This document shows positions 53,630-62,289 of a DNA stretch of 64,000 nucleotides, piece after piece. This DNA comes from Bin80 sp965220365 (lineage in GTDB: Bacteria; Bacteroidota; Rhodothermia; Rhodothermales; Bin80). A program made the translations under genes and the position numbers. Within the stretch, counting starts at the first letter, position 1, and each line of letters starts with the position of its first letter. The DNA lies in contig OZ244823.1 of assembly GCA_965220365.1 (NCBI GenBank), positions 2,108,001 to 2,172,000 of the forward strand. Direction: 5' to 3'. Under the pieces are notes generated by a model, which ran no database searches, was not told the DNA's origin, and saw only the letters and a program-made list of their open reading frames with translations.

Positions 53630-54973
53630 ATGGCCAAGACAAAAACAAGGTATCACTGCCAGGAGTGCGGATATTCGTCCCCCAAGTGGCTGGGGAAATG
53701 CCCTGGATGCAATTTCTGGGATACCATGGTGGAGGAGAAGGGAACCGGTCGCCGCCATATAGCGACTCATGTGGTGATCCCACAGCCCATTGATGAGGTA
53801 GAGATCGGGGAGATGCCTCGAATCGTCACGGGCTCTCAGGAGCTGGACCGTCTCATGGGAGGAGGGATTATGCGAGGATCGATCGCACTGGTAGCCGGTG
53901 ATCCAGGGATCGGTAAGTCCACACTTATGACAGAACTGGGCCGTTATCTGGATCCCCTTACCGTCCTTTATGTATCCGGTGAAGAATCTGCCAGACAGGT
54001 GAAACTTCGTGCTCAGCGCTTGGATGCTGCTACGCAGAACGTGCTTCTGCTGGCCGAAACAAATACAGAAGCAATCCTGAGGGCGATTGAGGATTCGGTG
54101 CCAGATGTTATCGTCATTGATTCAATTCAGACGCTATATGATCCAGATGTCTCCAGTGCCCCCGGCAGCGTCGCCCAGATTCGTGAGAGTGCAGCTGCAT
54201 TGATGCAACTCACCAAGAAAATGAATGCGGCGACCTTTCTGGTGGGACATGTTACCCGGTCAGGCTCAATTGCAGGTCCGCGTGTGCTGGAACATCTGGT
54301 GGATACAGTGCTCTATTTTGAAGGAGACCAAAACCACGGATACCGCATCCTTCGTGCTGTAAAAAATCGATTTGGATCAACCAATGAAATCGGGGTTTTC
54401 GAAATGACGAGCGTCGGGCTCAAGGAAGTATTAAATCCCAGTGAGATCTTTCTGTCGGAACGCCAAAGCGGTGCCACAGGATCTTGTGTCATCTGTGCGA
54501 TGGAAGGAACCCGACCCTTATTAATGGAGGTGCAGGCATTGGTGTCTCCCACGTCTTATGGCACTCCGCAGCGCACATCAACCGGTTTTGATCCAAAGCG
54601 ACTCCAGTTACTGTTAGCTGTCCTGGAAAAGCGCGAAGGGCTGGTGTTGAGCGGTCAGGATGTATTTTTGAATGTCGCCGGTGGAATGCGCGCAGAAGAG
54701 CCGGCGGCAGATTTGGGGGTTGCTGTTGCAATCGCTTCATCTCTCCACGATATCCCTGCAGACCGGTGCGGGGTTCTGATTGGAGAGGTTGGGTTGGGGG
54801 GAGAGGTAAGGGGAGTCAGCCGACTGGAAATACGTCTCAGAGAGTGTGCTAAACTTGGATTTGAGATGGCAGTAGTGCCATCGCGGAGTCTCCAGGAATT
54901 TTCTCCACCAAACAATATCCGCACTGTAGGCGTGGAGAGCATCAGCGAGGTACTTGAACTGCTTCTGACCTGA
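53630..54973 (+). CDS. radA: DNA repair protein RadA
   Basis: The 447-residue protein promotes branch migration during recombinational repair. It has the N-terminal zinc finger C10xxC13...C24xxC27, Walker A GDPGIGKST in a RecA-like ATPase domain, the RadA-specific KNRFGS motif (VKNRFGSTNEIG), and a C-terminal Lon-protease-like domain (SGQDVFLNVAGGMRAEEPAADLG, in part; then GEVGLGGEVRGV). Length and order are normal. The sigma-factor gene follows after 33 bp, so readthrough is possible. Confidence 0.96.
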   Translation: MAKTKTRYHCQECGYSSPKWLGKCPGCNFWDTMVEEKGTGRRHIATHVVIPQPIDEVEIGEMPRIVTGSQELDRLMGGGIMRGSIALVAGDPGIGKSTLMTELGRYLDPLTVLYVSGEESARQVKLRAQRLDAATQNVLLLAETNTEAILRAIEDSVPDVIVIDSIQTLYDPDVSSAPGSVAQIRESAAALMQLTKKMNAATFLVGHVTRSGSIAGPRVLEHLVDTVLYFEGDQNHGYRILRAVKNRFGSTNEIGVFEMTSVGLKEVLNPSEIFLSERQSGATGSCVICAMEGTRPLLMEVQALVSPTSYGTPQRTSTGFDPKRLQLLLAVLEKREGLVLSGQDVFLNVAGGMRAEEPAADLGVAVAIASSLHDIPADRCGVLIGEVGLGGEVRGVSRLEIRLRECAKLGFEMAVVPSRSLQEFSPPNNIRTVGVESISEVLELLLT

Positions 54974-55006
54974 TCGCGGGCAATAACTCAAGATTCATAT
55001 GCGTTA

Positions 55007-55666
55007 ATGGGTGAGAGTGACTCCAGCGATATGTACAAATCCCGGCCTGACGATGAATTGCTGGCGGCCTACGTAGAGCGAGGGGACCAACTGGCTTTCC
55101 AGCAGCTTGTCAATCGCCACAAGGATCGTGTCTATGGCTTTATTGTCGGTATGGTTCATGATGCCGAGCTAGCCAATGATCTTTTTCAGGACACGTTCCT
55201 AAAGGTTGTTGATGTGATGCATCGACGTCGTGGGAGTTATACTCCACAGGGGCGATTTCTGGGTTGGACACTCATAATTGCACGGAACGTTGTGTATGAT
55301 CATAAGCGAAGTCGGAATAAATGGAAGGATGTAGCAAGTGATGATGAAAACTACTGGGATCGTCTTCCTGATGACGCCAAGGCACCAGACGAAGAATTGT
55401 ATCTCAAAGAGAGGAGTCAGTGGCTGGATGCCTGTATTGAATCACTTCCTCCCTCACAGCGGGAAGTCGTGTTATTGCGTCAGGATGGAGGATTAACATT
55501 CCGTGAAATCGCCGAGATCACAGATGTATCAATCAACACAGCACTCGGGCGTATGAGATACGCTCTCATTAATCTGCGGGCAATGATTGAGCGGCAATCT
55601 CAACGTTATGCCCCCAAGGTGGATCAGTTAGAGAACGGGCAGTTACCTGCCAAAGCATATGTCTAA
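55007..55666 (+). CDS. ECF-type RNA polymerase sigma factor
   Basis: The 219-residue sigma factor has region 2 (FQQLVNRHKDRVYGFIVGM, then ANDLFQDTFLKVV) and region 4 (LPPSQREVVLLRQDGGLTFREI, in part; then ISINTALGRMRYAL-like helix-turn-helix). It lacks other regions, so it belongs to the ECF class. The following gene encodes a single-pass membrane protein whose start overlaps its stop by 8 bp, the usual layout of an ECF sigma and its anti-sigma. It probably controls the downstream secreted-protein genes, but no promoter motif was identified. Confidence 0.93.
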   Translation: MGESDSSDMYKSRPDDELLAAYVERGDQLAFQQLVNRHKDRVYGFIVGMVHDAELANDLFQDTFLKVVDVMHRRRGSYTPQGRFLGWTLIIARNVVYDHKRSRNKWKDVASDDENYWDRLPDDAKAPDEELYLKERSQWLDACIESLPPSQREVVLLRQDGGLTFREIAEITDVSINTALGRMRYALINLRAMIERQSQRYAPKVDQLENGQLPAKAYV

Positions 55667-56222
55667 AAAAAGAACAATAGATATTGACCAAAGGCTTCTT
55701 CTTCTCAGACATCTTTATGGTGAAGATGTCAGTACGAAGGAGCTGCAAGAGCTTCTTGAAGACCCTGAGAATCGGGCGGAATATGAAGAATTTAATCGTG
55801 TAAAGACGCAGTTGGAGAATCCCGCACTGCGAAGGCATGTGACTGTGCCGGAAGATGTAGTGGACCGGGTATTTGCATCAGCTGCCCGGCCTAGACCTCG
55901 TCGCTTTTGGAGCGGGCCTGTTCACCGACCAAAGCGGTTAACTTTAGTTGGTGGTGTATTTGCCGCGGCCGCATGTGTACTATTTCTGTTGTTTCTTCCT
56001 GGTCCACAAAACGAAATCCCCGAAGCGGAACCACCTTCTGCTTCAGAGGAACTGCAGTGGGATGATACACAGGACCGCATTGAGGTGCAGCAGGTACTCA
56101 GCGTTGTGCGTCAGCGCACCAGTCCCGACTTATGGGATGAATCCGCAGTTATGAAATTAGATTCGCTTCAATTAGACACAAGTCCATCTGGTGTTGGAAC
56201 CGCCAGTACTACCCCTCAATAG
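55659..56222 (+). CDS. Single-pass membrane protein, probable anti-sigma factor
   Basis: The 187-residue protein has a charged cytoplasmic N-terminus (about residues 1-90) with helical segments (LLLLRHLYGEDVSTKELQEL), one membrane helix near 96-112 (LVGGVFAAAACVLFLLFL), and an acidic periplasmic tail rich in Ser, Thr and Pro. It has no obvious zinc-binding HxxxCxxC. The 8-bp overlap with the sigma gene implies coupled translation, and the topology matches anti-sigma factors that sense envelope stress. Family not recognised; anti-sigma function is inferred from context. Confidence 0.72.
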   Translation: MSKKRTIDIDQRLLLLRHLYGEDVSTKELQELLEDPENRAEYEEFNRVKTQLENPALRRHVTVPEDVVDRVFASAARPRPRRFWSGPVHRPKRLTLVGGVFAAAACVLFLLFLPGPQNEIPEAEPPSASEELQWDDTQDRIEVQQVLSVVRQRTSPDLWDESAVMKLDSLQLDTSPSGVGTASTTPQ

Positions 56223-56235
56223 CCATCAAAATCCA

Positions 56236-57117
56236 ATGAAATTGATCATATCTACTCGTTGTCTGATACTCTTATTGATTGCACTCTTTGTGGGTGATGC
56301 TCAATCACAGTCCATCCGTGTTGAGCGTGTGGATGGGCAGCTAAGAGTGAATGGGGCGCCCATAGATGTTGGTGCTCTACCGGAGGAACTGGACTTAGGA
56401 GAGGTAGAATTCAGGTTGCAGTCGAGCGGGACCTTTCCAATGCGGATTGAAATCGACGGAGCCCGCTTTGAAGTCTGGCAGGATCGTGTTACGAAGGCGG
56501 ATAAAAGTGGCCCTGTGAGCTTCAAGTTGGCCATCGGGCCGGATGGTACCTATACAACGATAGAATCTGGAGCGCCAGTTGTAGATGGTCTTGTAGAGAT
56601 AGTGTCCGAACTGGTTACGGGAAAGGCTTCATCTGTCCCTACAATAGAGCATGCAATAGAGCATGTTATGGAAGTTCTTGTAAAACCTACTAGAGCTGCA
56701 TCGGAGTCGCAATCTAAAATTGTTGCACAATTACCACGGGAGATGGCTACGACGGCTTCTAGGATGCAGGAGGCAACGAGAATGCTTGAATTCTCAGGTT
56801 ACTTGTCAAACGTCCAGAATGCAAGCAGTGAGCTATTTGAATTACTGCAATATGAATGGCGGAAGGAGGCTGAGGTTGCAGAGATGGCCGGGCGGATTCG
56901 AACTCTTGACGATGGTGTGGAGCGTGATGAAGCGATCGAGCAGCTAAGAGTAAAGCTGGAGGAAATATTTTTTATGAAGCAGGAAAACCGGCGTATGGAG
57001 ATACAACATCTGGAAATGGAGCTTGAAAGGATGGAAGGGCGGTTAAAGGAAAGATCCCGGGCTATGGATCGTCTAATAGATGCTCGCCTGGATGAACTGC
57101 TGAGAGCAAGGCAGTAA
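56236..57117 (+). CDS. Secreted coiled-coil protein, function unknown (module partner 1)
   Basis: The 293-residue product has a signal peptide (RCLILLLIALFVGDAQSQ). A small beta-rich domain follows (SIRVERVDGQLRVNGAPIDVG, in part; then GEVEFRLQSSGTFPMRIEIDG). From about residue 140 on it is helical, ending in a coiled-coil (AIEQLRVKLEEIFFMKQENR, then RMEGRLKERSRAMDRLIDAR and LDELLRAR). The same C-terminal pattern occurs in the next gene. The ATG at 56236 begins the signal peptide. It lies 13 bp after the anti-sigma-like gene and is likely regulated by the adjacent sigma factor. Confidence 0.75.
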   Translation: MKLIISTRCLILLLIALFVGDAQSQSIRVERVDGQLRVNGAPIDVGALPEELDLGEVEFRLQSSGTFPMRIEIDGARFEVWQDRVTKADKSGPVSFKLAIGPDGTYTTIESGAPVVDGLVEIVSELVTGKASSVPTIEHAIEHVMEVLVKPTRAASESQSKIVAQLPREMATTASRMQEATRMLEFSGYLSNVQNASSELFELLQYEWRKEAEVAEMAGRIRTLDDGVERDEAIEQLRVKLEEIFFMKQENRRMEIQHLEMELERMEGRLKERSRAMDRLIDARLDELLRARQ

Positions 57118-57176
57118 ATACAGTGCGTCTAGGCAGAATAATCTATCGTTACTATACATAAAAACGAATTTTAGTC

Positions 57177-58265
57177 ATGAAACAGTTCTTTGCATCGGCC
57201 TCAATTTTTTTGATGTCACTTCTGATGATAGCCCAGAATGCCGAAGCTCAGCGGGATTCCCTTCGTGTAGAGAAGGCGGAAGTCATCAGTGCAGATGGCG
57301 ACACAGTGGTTGTAATTAAGACATTCCCAATGCGCGTAAACATAACCTCTCCAATGCGTGGAAGAGGGACGGTTGTCAGTTCAGAGGGTGACACACTGAT
57401 TATTACAAGGAGATCCCCAAGGCGCGCATGGGATATGGTCGTACGAGGAAATATGCCATATCCCCTTCACGTAGGGGAGGAGGTGGTCGTTAGCGCAGAT
57501 GGAGATACAATGATGGTTACGAAGAAACCCTCAAAGGGCGCATGGGATATAGTTGTACGAGGAAATAGGCCGTATCCTCTTGACATAGAAGAGGAGGTGA
57601 TCGTTAGTGAAGATGGCGACACGATGATGGTTACGAAGAGATCCCCAAGGCGCGTGTGGGATATGGTTGTACGAGGAAATAGGCCGTATCCTCTTGACGT
57701 AGAGGAGGAGGTGGTCTTTAGCGTGGATGGCGATACAATGATAGTTACGAAAAGATCTCCAGAGCGCGGCCGAAGAGGAGACCGTGAGCGGGAAGTCGTT
57801 ATAGAGCGGGAGATTGTTAACTCCGATGGAGATACGACGAGAGTAAGTGTCGTGAGGAGCGGAGACCGCCAGGTGAGACTACGTCGGTCCAGACCCGGAC
57901 ACCAGATGCGTCATAGGCTTCACAAAAGATCTGGATCTCGAAAACAAATGGGGGCACACGATGTGCGTCGGGAACATGGAGATTCAAGAGAATTGCGAGA
58001 GATGGAAACGGAAGCACGGCGATTAGCGCGGGAGTTACGTCAGGCGGATGAAGAAACCTATAGCGAAAAGGAGGAGATGCTCCGAGCACAACTCGAGAAG
58101 ATATTTGACCACAAACAGGCCATGAAGATGAAGGAGCTCGATCAGAAACGCAGTGATATTGAAGAGCAGAGCAGGGTCATAGAAGAGCGTCAAAGCAACC
58201 GGGAAGCGATCATTAAAGATCGAATCAATCAGCTTCTTGGTCGCGGATCATCGTACCGCTGGTAA
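57177..58265 (+). CDS. Secreted repeat protein with the same C-terminal coiled coil (module partner 2)
   Basis: The 362-residue product has a signal peptide (ASIFLMSLLMIAQNAEAQ). Residues about 65-200 are built from 38-residue tandem repeats, each with a SxDGDTMxVTKxxP segment, a WDxVVRGNRPYPL segment and an acidic EEE end. An Arg-rich stretch follows, then a helical C-terminus: SEKEEMLRAQLEKIFDHKQA, then IEERQSNREAIIKDRI and NQLLGR. This aligns with the end of the preceding gene's product. No known family. It is the last gene of the sigma/anti-sigma operon, 59 bp after its neighbour. Confidence 0.78.
   Translation: MKQFFASASIFLMSLLMIAQNAEAQRDSLRVEKAEVISADGDTVVVIKTFPMRVNITSPMRGRGTVVSSEGDTLIITRRSPRRAWDMVVRGNMPYPLHVGEEVVVSADGDTMMVTKKPSKGAWDIVVRGNRPYPLDIEEEVIVSEDGDTMMVTKRSPRRVWDMVVRGNRPYPLDVEEEVVFSVDGDTMIVTKRSPERGRRGDREREVVIEREIVNSDGDTTRVSVVRSGDRQVRLRRSRPGHQMRHRLHKRSGSRKQMGAHDVRREHGDSRELREMETEARRLARELRQADEETYSEKEEMLRAQLEKIFDHKQAMKMKELDQKRSDIEEQSRVIEERQSNREAIIKDRINQLLGRGSSYRW
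57369..57770 (+). repeat. Tandem 114-bp repeats inside the coding sequence
   Basis: Units begin at 57369, 57483, 57597 and 57711, exactly 114 bp apart, with the last partial. Copies 3 and 4 are nearly identical over the first 60 bases. They encode the 38-residue protein repeats and keep the frame. Confidence 0.92.
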
Positions 58266-58696
58266 TTCGTCTGTATCGAGGTCCGTACAGATCATACTCT
58301 CGCAGAGAAGATGATTCTCGAAGGGAAGTGATCGGATCTCTGCAATCAAGTATCCAGGAACGGAACTGTGGACAGAGTCAGATCGAATGTCCCGCATGGG
58401 GATAGCCCTTGCAGGGCATTCTGCATTTGTTTGCATGCCAGAGCATCAGCTTGTGGGGCAGGATATTGTGAACGCTCACACAAATTAAATAAATCCCTTT
58501 ACTCAGAGAAATTTTCTTACTTTATGGCAACAATTGCGCTATCAGTTGTATGCAAGAGGGGCTATGCTATATAATATGCAATCATGTCTCGTGTGGGATG
58601 ATTAGGTACTCATTCTCAAATGTAGTGTGGCAGACGGGGGGAAGAGATGGATTCCGAATGTGGCACTGACATAAAGGGTCGAAAACAATCATTGTT
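58266..58696. other. Intergenic region before apt
   Basis: About 430 bp with no supported gene and no clear hairpin terminator. It should hold the apt promoter; nothing else was recognised. Confidence 0.6.
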
Positions 58697-59224
58697 ATGA
58701 ATTCGATAGAGATACTTGAGCAAGCAATTCGAACAGTACCAGACTTTCCAAAGCCTGGGATTCATTTCAAGGACATCACCCCCATCTTGTCCAAGATGTC
58801 CCTCTTGAAGTTGGCAGTTGAGCAACTAGTTCTTCCATTCAAAGGGGAAAGTATTACGAAAGTGGTCGGAGTAGAATCTAGAGGATTCGTCATGGCCCCG
58901 ATGATTGCACTTGAGCTGGGAGCCGGTTTTATTCCTGTTCGGAAGGAAGGGAGGTTGCCTCGCCAGACGTACAGTGTTTCCTACAATCTTGAATACGGTT
59001 CAGATACATTAGAAATGCACATCGATTCGATACGGCCAAGTGATCGGGTACTCATCCATGATGACGTACTTGCAACTGGCGGTACAGCATGTGCTGTAGA
59101 GGATCTAGTAGATCGAAGTGCAGGGGAAATCATAGGCCTTTCATTCCTGATAGAATTAGTGAAACTGGAGGGTAGAGCGAAGCTTAGGTACAAAGAGAAA
59201 GTACGTTCTGTGATCCAGATGTAA
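58697..59224 (+). CDS. apt: Adenine phosphoribosyltransferase
   Basis: This 175-residue enzyme joins adenine and PRPP to form AMP (purine salvage). The hallmark PRPP-binding loop VLIHDDVLATGGTA is near residues 116-129; the N-terminus (VPDFPKPGIHFKDITPIL) and VGVESRGFVMAPMIALELG are typical of Apt. Length matches the family. It stands alone: the next gene is convergent. Confidence 0.96.
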   Translation: MNSIEILEQAIRTVPDFPKPGIHFKDITPILSKMSLLKLAVEQLVLPFKGESITKVVGVESRGFVMAPMIALELGAGFIPVRKEGRLPRQTYSVSYNLEYGSDTLEMHIDSIRPSDRVLIHDDVLATGGTACAVEDLVDRSAGEIIGLSFLIELVKLEGRAKLRYKEKVRSVIQM

Positions 59225-59286
59225 GGTGCCGGTTTTCCGGATGGCGTATCCGAAGCCTGAGTCGGGGGTGATGGGATGGGCCTGGA

Positions 59287-59688
59287 TTATCGGATAGCGA
59301 TGCAGGAGATCTCGATCAATGCTCCTCGGGGCAGCCCTGTGACCGCGACCGCTTCTCTGCTGGGTGGGATTTTTGTGAAGTAGCGGGAATAGACCTCATT
59401 CATATGCGCATAATCATCCATATCTTTCAGGAAGATTGTGCATCGGACGATATTCATATGACTCATTCCCGCACAGCGCAAGATGATCCCAATATTCTCT
59501 AAAACACGCTCTGTTTGCTCAACAATGCCCCCCTCAACCACACGTTCCGTTTCAGGGTCAAGTGCAATTTGACCTGAGCAGTAAAGTGTGTCTTCAATCA
59601 GAATCGCTTGGTTGTAGGGCCCGATTGATCCGGGTGCAAGTGGAGTAGTGATCGCTTCTCGGCGTCGGGTATAATCACGCGTACTCAT
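59287..59688 (-). CDS. ridA: RidA-family (YjgF/UK114) enamine/imine deaminase
   Basis: The 133-residue protein has the RidA pattern: IGPYNQAILIEDTLYCSGQIAL (in part), the middle MNIVRCTIFLKDMDDYAHMNEV region and the C-terminal GLPRGALIEISCIAI, which places the conserved Arg and Glu at the trimer interface. Such proteins release ammonia from reactive enamines made by PLP enzymes. It has a slightly long N-terminus. It lies convergent to apt and divergent from the SDR gene. Confidence 0.92.
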   Translation of the reverse strand: MSTRDYTRRREAITTPLAPGSIGPYNQAILIEDTLYCSGQIALDPETERVVEGGIVEQTERVLENIGIILRCAGMSHMNIVRCTIFLKDMDDYAHMNEVYSRYFTKIPPSREAVAVTGLPRGALIEISCIAIR

Positions 59689-59843
59689 GGCATGTAGAAC
59701 ATGATCTTATGTGCAGGTACCTGAGAGACAGAGGCGAGAGTCAAAATAATACTAAACCGGAAACTTACCAATCGTTATTCAAAATTGGGCCATCCTGCCG
59801 TGAAGTGCGTTACAAGCGACTGATGCAATAATAAGCAGAGATT

Positions 59844-60656
59844 ATGAATTTTGGACTTAAAGGAAAGGCAGCCTTTATAGCTGGTGCCAGTAGTGGGTTG
59901 GGACTCGCTACCGCGATCGCACTAGCGCGTGAGGGTTGCGAGATAACCATATGCTCTCGCGATGAGGATAGGATCAACAGCGCGGCAGCATTAATCCTGA
60001 AAAACGACTGGGCTGACGCTGAGAAAATTTTTGCAACGGTGTGTGATGTGACTCAAGAATCGCAGGTGCGCCTTGCGATCCATAAATCCGTACAAAAATT
60101 TGGTCACCTGCATATTCTATTCACAAATGCTGGTGGGCCAAAGACAGGATTGATTGATGATTTCACTGAAGAGGACTGGAAGGATGGTATTGAGTTGAAT
60201 TTATTGAGCACGATCAATTTGTGTCGTCATGCACTTCCGCATCTACGAAGGGCGGCACATGAGCACCAGCACGCCCGAATTCTGATGCTCACCTCAATCG
60301 CTGCGAAGCAGCCGATTGGCTCTCTTTATCTGTCCAATACTTCCAGGGCTGGTGTGCAAGGATTTGCCAAAACGCTATCTGAGGAAGTTGGGAAAGAAGG
60401 GATTACAGTCAATACGCTTCTGCCGGGTTTCACCAAGACCGAGCGCCTACAACATTTAGTAGACTACCTGATGGACCAGCAAGGAAAGACTAAGGAGGAG
60501 GTAGAAGAGGGATGGGCCATGCAAGCTTCTCTAAACCGTTTGGGAGAGCCTTGGGAGTTTGCGGCTGCAGCCACATTTTTGGCCAGCAAACAGGCTGGCT
60601 ATATCACGGGCGTAGCGCTGCCCATTGACGGTGGATACTCCAAGCACGTACTGTAA
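59844..60656 (+). CDS. SDR-family oxidoreductase with altered catalytic motif
   Basis: The 270-residue short-chain dehydrogenase-fold protein has the cofactor motif GASSGLGLATAIA (14-26) and TNAGGP around 94-99. The usual YxxxK appears to be replaced: the region reads LYLSNTSRAGVQGFAKTLSE, where alignment on RAGV places Ser for Tyr and Arg for Lys. I recall similar LSNTxRAG forms from a distinct SDR subgroup, so this is probably a natural variant rather than damage. The C-terminus has ITGVALPIDGG. Its stop is one base before the mnmA start, so the two are co-transcribed. Confidence 0.83.
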   Translation: MNFGLKGKAAFIAGASSGLGLATAIALAREGCEITICSRDEDRINSAAALILKNDWADAEKIFATVCDVTQESQVRLAIHKSVQKFGHLHILFTNAGGPKTGLIDDFTEEDWKDGIELNLLSTINLCRHALPHLRRAAHEHQHARILMLTSIAAKQPIGSLYLSNTSRAGVQGFAKTLSEEVGKEGITVNTLLPGFTKTERLQHLVDYLMDQQGKTKEEVEEGWAMQASLNRLGEPWEFAAAATFLASKQAGYITGVALPIDGGYSKHVL

Positions 60657-60657
60657 G

Positions 60658-61788
60658 ATGAAACCTAGAGTACTTGTTGCCATGAGCGGAGGAGTTGATT
60701 CTTCGGTCGCCGCCGTGCTTCTTCATAAGCAAGGGTACGAGGTGATCGGGCTCACCATGAAAACATGGGATTACAGTGGAAGTGCTCCCCGGCGCAGTAA
60801 CAAAGAAGTTGGATGCTGTACGCTAGAGTCCATGAATGATGCGAGGCAGATTGCCTTGACCCATGGATTTACACACTTTATTGTTGATATTCGGGAAGAG
60901 TTTGGGGATTGGGTTATTGAGCGGTTTACGGAAGAATATCTGGCAGGGCGGACCCCAAACCCGTGTGTTCTTTGCAATACGCATATCAAGTGGGATGCAC
61001 TGTTGCGGCGGGCAGATGATTTGGAGTGTCCACAAATCGCGACCGGTCACTATGCCCAAGTTCGCGAAGAGGAGGGGCGGTTTATATTGTCCTGCGGGTT
61101 AGATGAGAAAAAAGATCAGAGTTATGCACTCTGGGGGCTCCCACAGGAACAACTGGCCCGCACCATTTTCCCCCTTGGTCACTATGAAAAACCGAAGATT
61201 CGAGAGCTTGCGGTTGAGTTCGGACTGACGGGTGTGGCTCATAAGCCGGATTCTTATGAAATTTGCTTCATTCCAGACAATGATTACAGGCGTTTTTTAC
61301 GTGATCGTGTACCTGGGCTGAATCAGCGGGTAAGTAATGGGCCAATTATTCTTTCGGATGGTACGGAAGTCGGGCGTCACAATGGATACCCATTCTATAC
61401 CATTGGGCAGCGACATGGATTACATCTTGCACTTGGTTATCCAGTCTACGTCTCTGCAATTGATCCAGAGACCAATACAATCACCGTAGGGCCCCGTGAA
61501 GAATTATTCAAACAGACGTTAGTTGCAGACAAGATTAACCTTGTGAAGTACCCGTCAATCTCGAAGGAGCAACCTGCTATGGCCAAGATTCGCTATAATG
61601 ATCCTGGGGCCCCTTGTCTGGTACAACAGACGGCGGCCGACGAGCTTCAGGTGTCGTTCATGGAGTCACGGGCGGCAATTACTCCAGGCCAGTCTGTCGT
61701 CGTGTATGAGGGAGAAGATCTACTGGCTGGTGGCTGGATCCAGCGTGTTTTTGAGGGGACGGAGAACATGGTGGCATCCCAAAACTGA
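60658..61788 (+). CDS. mnmA: tRNA 2-thiouridylase MnmA
   Basis: The 376-residue enzyme adds the 2-thio group to U34 of tRNAs for Lys, Glu and Gln. It has the ATP-pyrophosphatase motif SGGVDSSVAAVLL (about 9-21), the first catalytic Cys in TPNPCVLCNTHIKW, ATGHYAQV, DQSYALWGL and the second Cys in YEICFIPDNDYR. The frame is open to 60625, but the ATG at 60658 begins the P-loop region and lies two bases after the SDR stop. The length is typical. Confidence 0.96.
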   Translation: MKPRVLVAMSGGVDSSVAAVLLHKQGYEVIGLTMKTWDYSGSAPRRSNKEVGCCTLESMNDARQIALTHGFTHFIVDIREEFGDWVIERFTEEYLAGRTPNPCVLCNTHIKWDALLRRADDLECPQIATGHYAQVREEEGRFILSCGLDEKKDQSYALWGLPQEQLARTIFPLGHYEKPKIRELAVEFGLTGVAHKPDSYEICFIPDNDYRRFLRDRVPGLNQRVSNGPIILSDGTEVGRHNGYPFYTIGQRHGLHLALGYPVYVSAIDPETNTITVGPREELFKQTLVADKINLVKYPSISKEQPAMAKIRYNDPGAPCLVQQTAADELQVSFMESRAAITPGQSVVVYEGEDLLAGGWIQRVFEGTENMVASQN

Positions 61789-61793
61789 GACGA

Positions 61794-62135
61794 ATGCGAT
61801 TGATCGTACTCATTCTTTTGACGACGCTGGGAGCGTCCTGCCAGACGAGTCATGTGCCCGATACTAACACAGAAACAGTTGAGCCAGAAAAAGAAGTCAT
61901 GGGTAATGAGATTCGAGGGACCGGGAAGATTGTGTGGAATAATTTTGAGGGTGGATTTTTTGGTATTGTAGATCAAGGAGGTGCACGATATTATCCTCTT
62001 AATCCACTTGACGAAGAACTACAGGTAGATGGTACAGCCGTAAGGTATGTACTCAGTCTTAAGTCTGGCGTAATGACAACCGTGATGTGGGGGACGCCGG
62101 CATCGGTAGTCAGTATTGAAAAAATAAACCGTTGA
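61794..62135 (+). CDS. Small lipoprotein
   Basis: The 113-residue protein has a signal peptide with lipobox LGASC (Cys near residue 16). The mature part is a compact beta domain (GTGKIVWNNFEGGFFGIVDQ, then GARYYPLNPLDEELQVDG), which looks like a small OB or SH3-like fold. No family was assigned. It lies 5 bp after mnmA and is therefore likely on the same transcript. Confidence 0.75.
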   Translation: MRLIVLILLTTLGASCQTSHVPDTNTETVEPEKEVMGNEIRGTGKIVWNNFEGGFFGIVDQGGARYYPLNPLDEELQVDGTAVRYVLSLKSGVMTTVMWGTPASVVSIEKINR

Positions 62136-62289
62136 GATAGGCTGGGTAAGAGCATTACGCTCTGCTTACCTGGAATACGCAGCGCCAGGGAAAGCACATA
62201 TTTCGCAGTGCTTGGGCCATGAGGGCGTGTTCCGGTGAATAGCCGAATTACATTCCCCGGCTTCTGTGCCTGCCGGGAAAAACGTCGTG

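Noticed and set aside
62254..62278. Terminator for the ornithine-cyclodeaminase-family gene
   Set aside because: CCCGGC and GCCGGG can pair but no T-run follows on the minus strand, so it was not listed.
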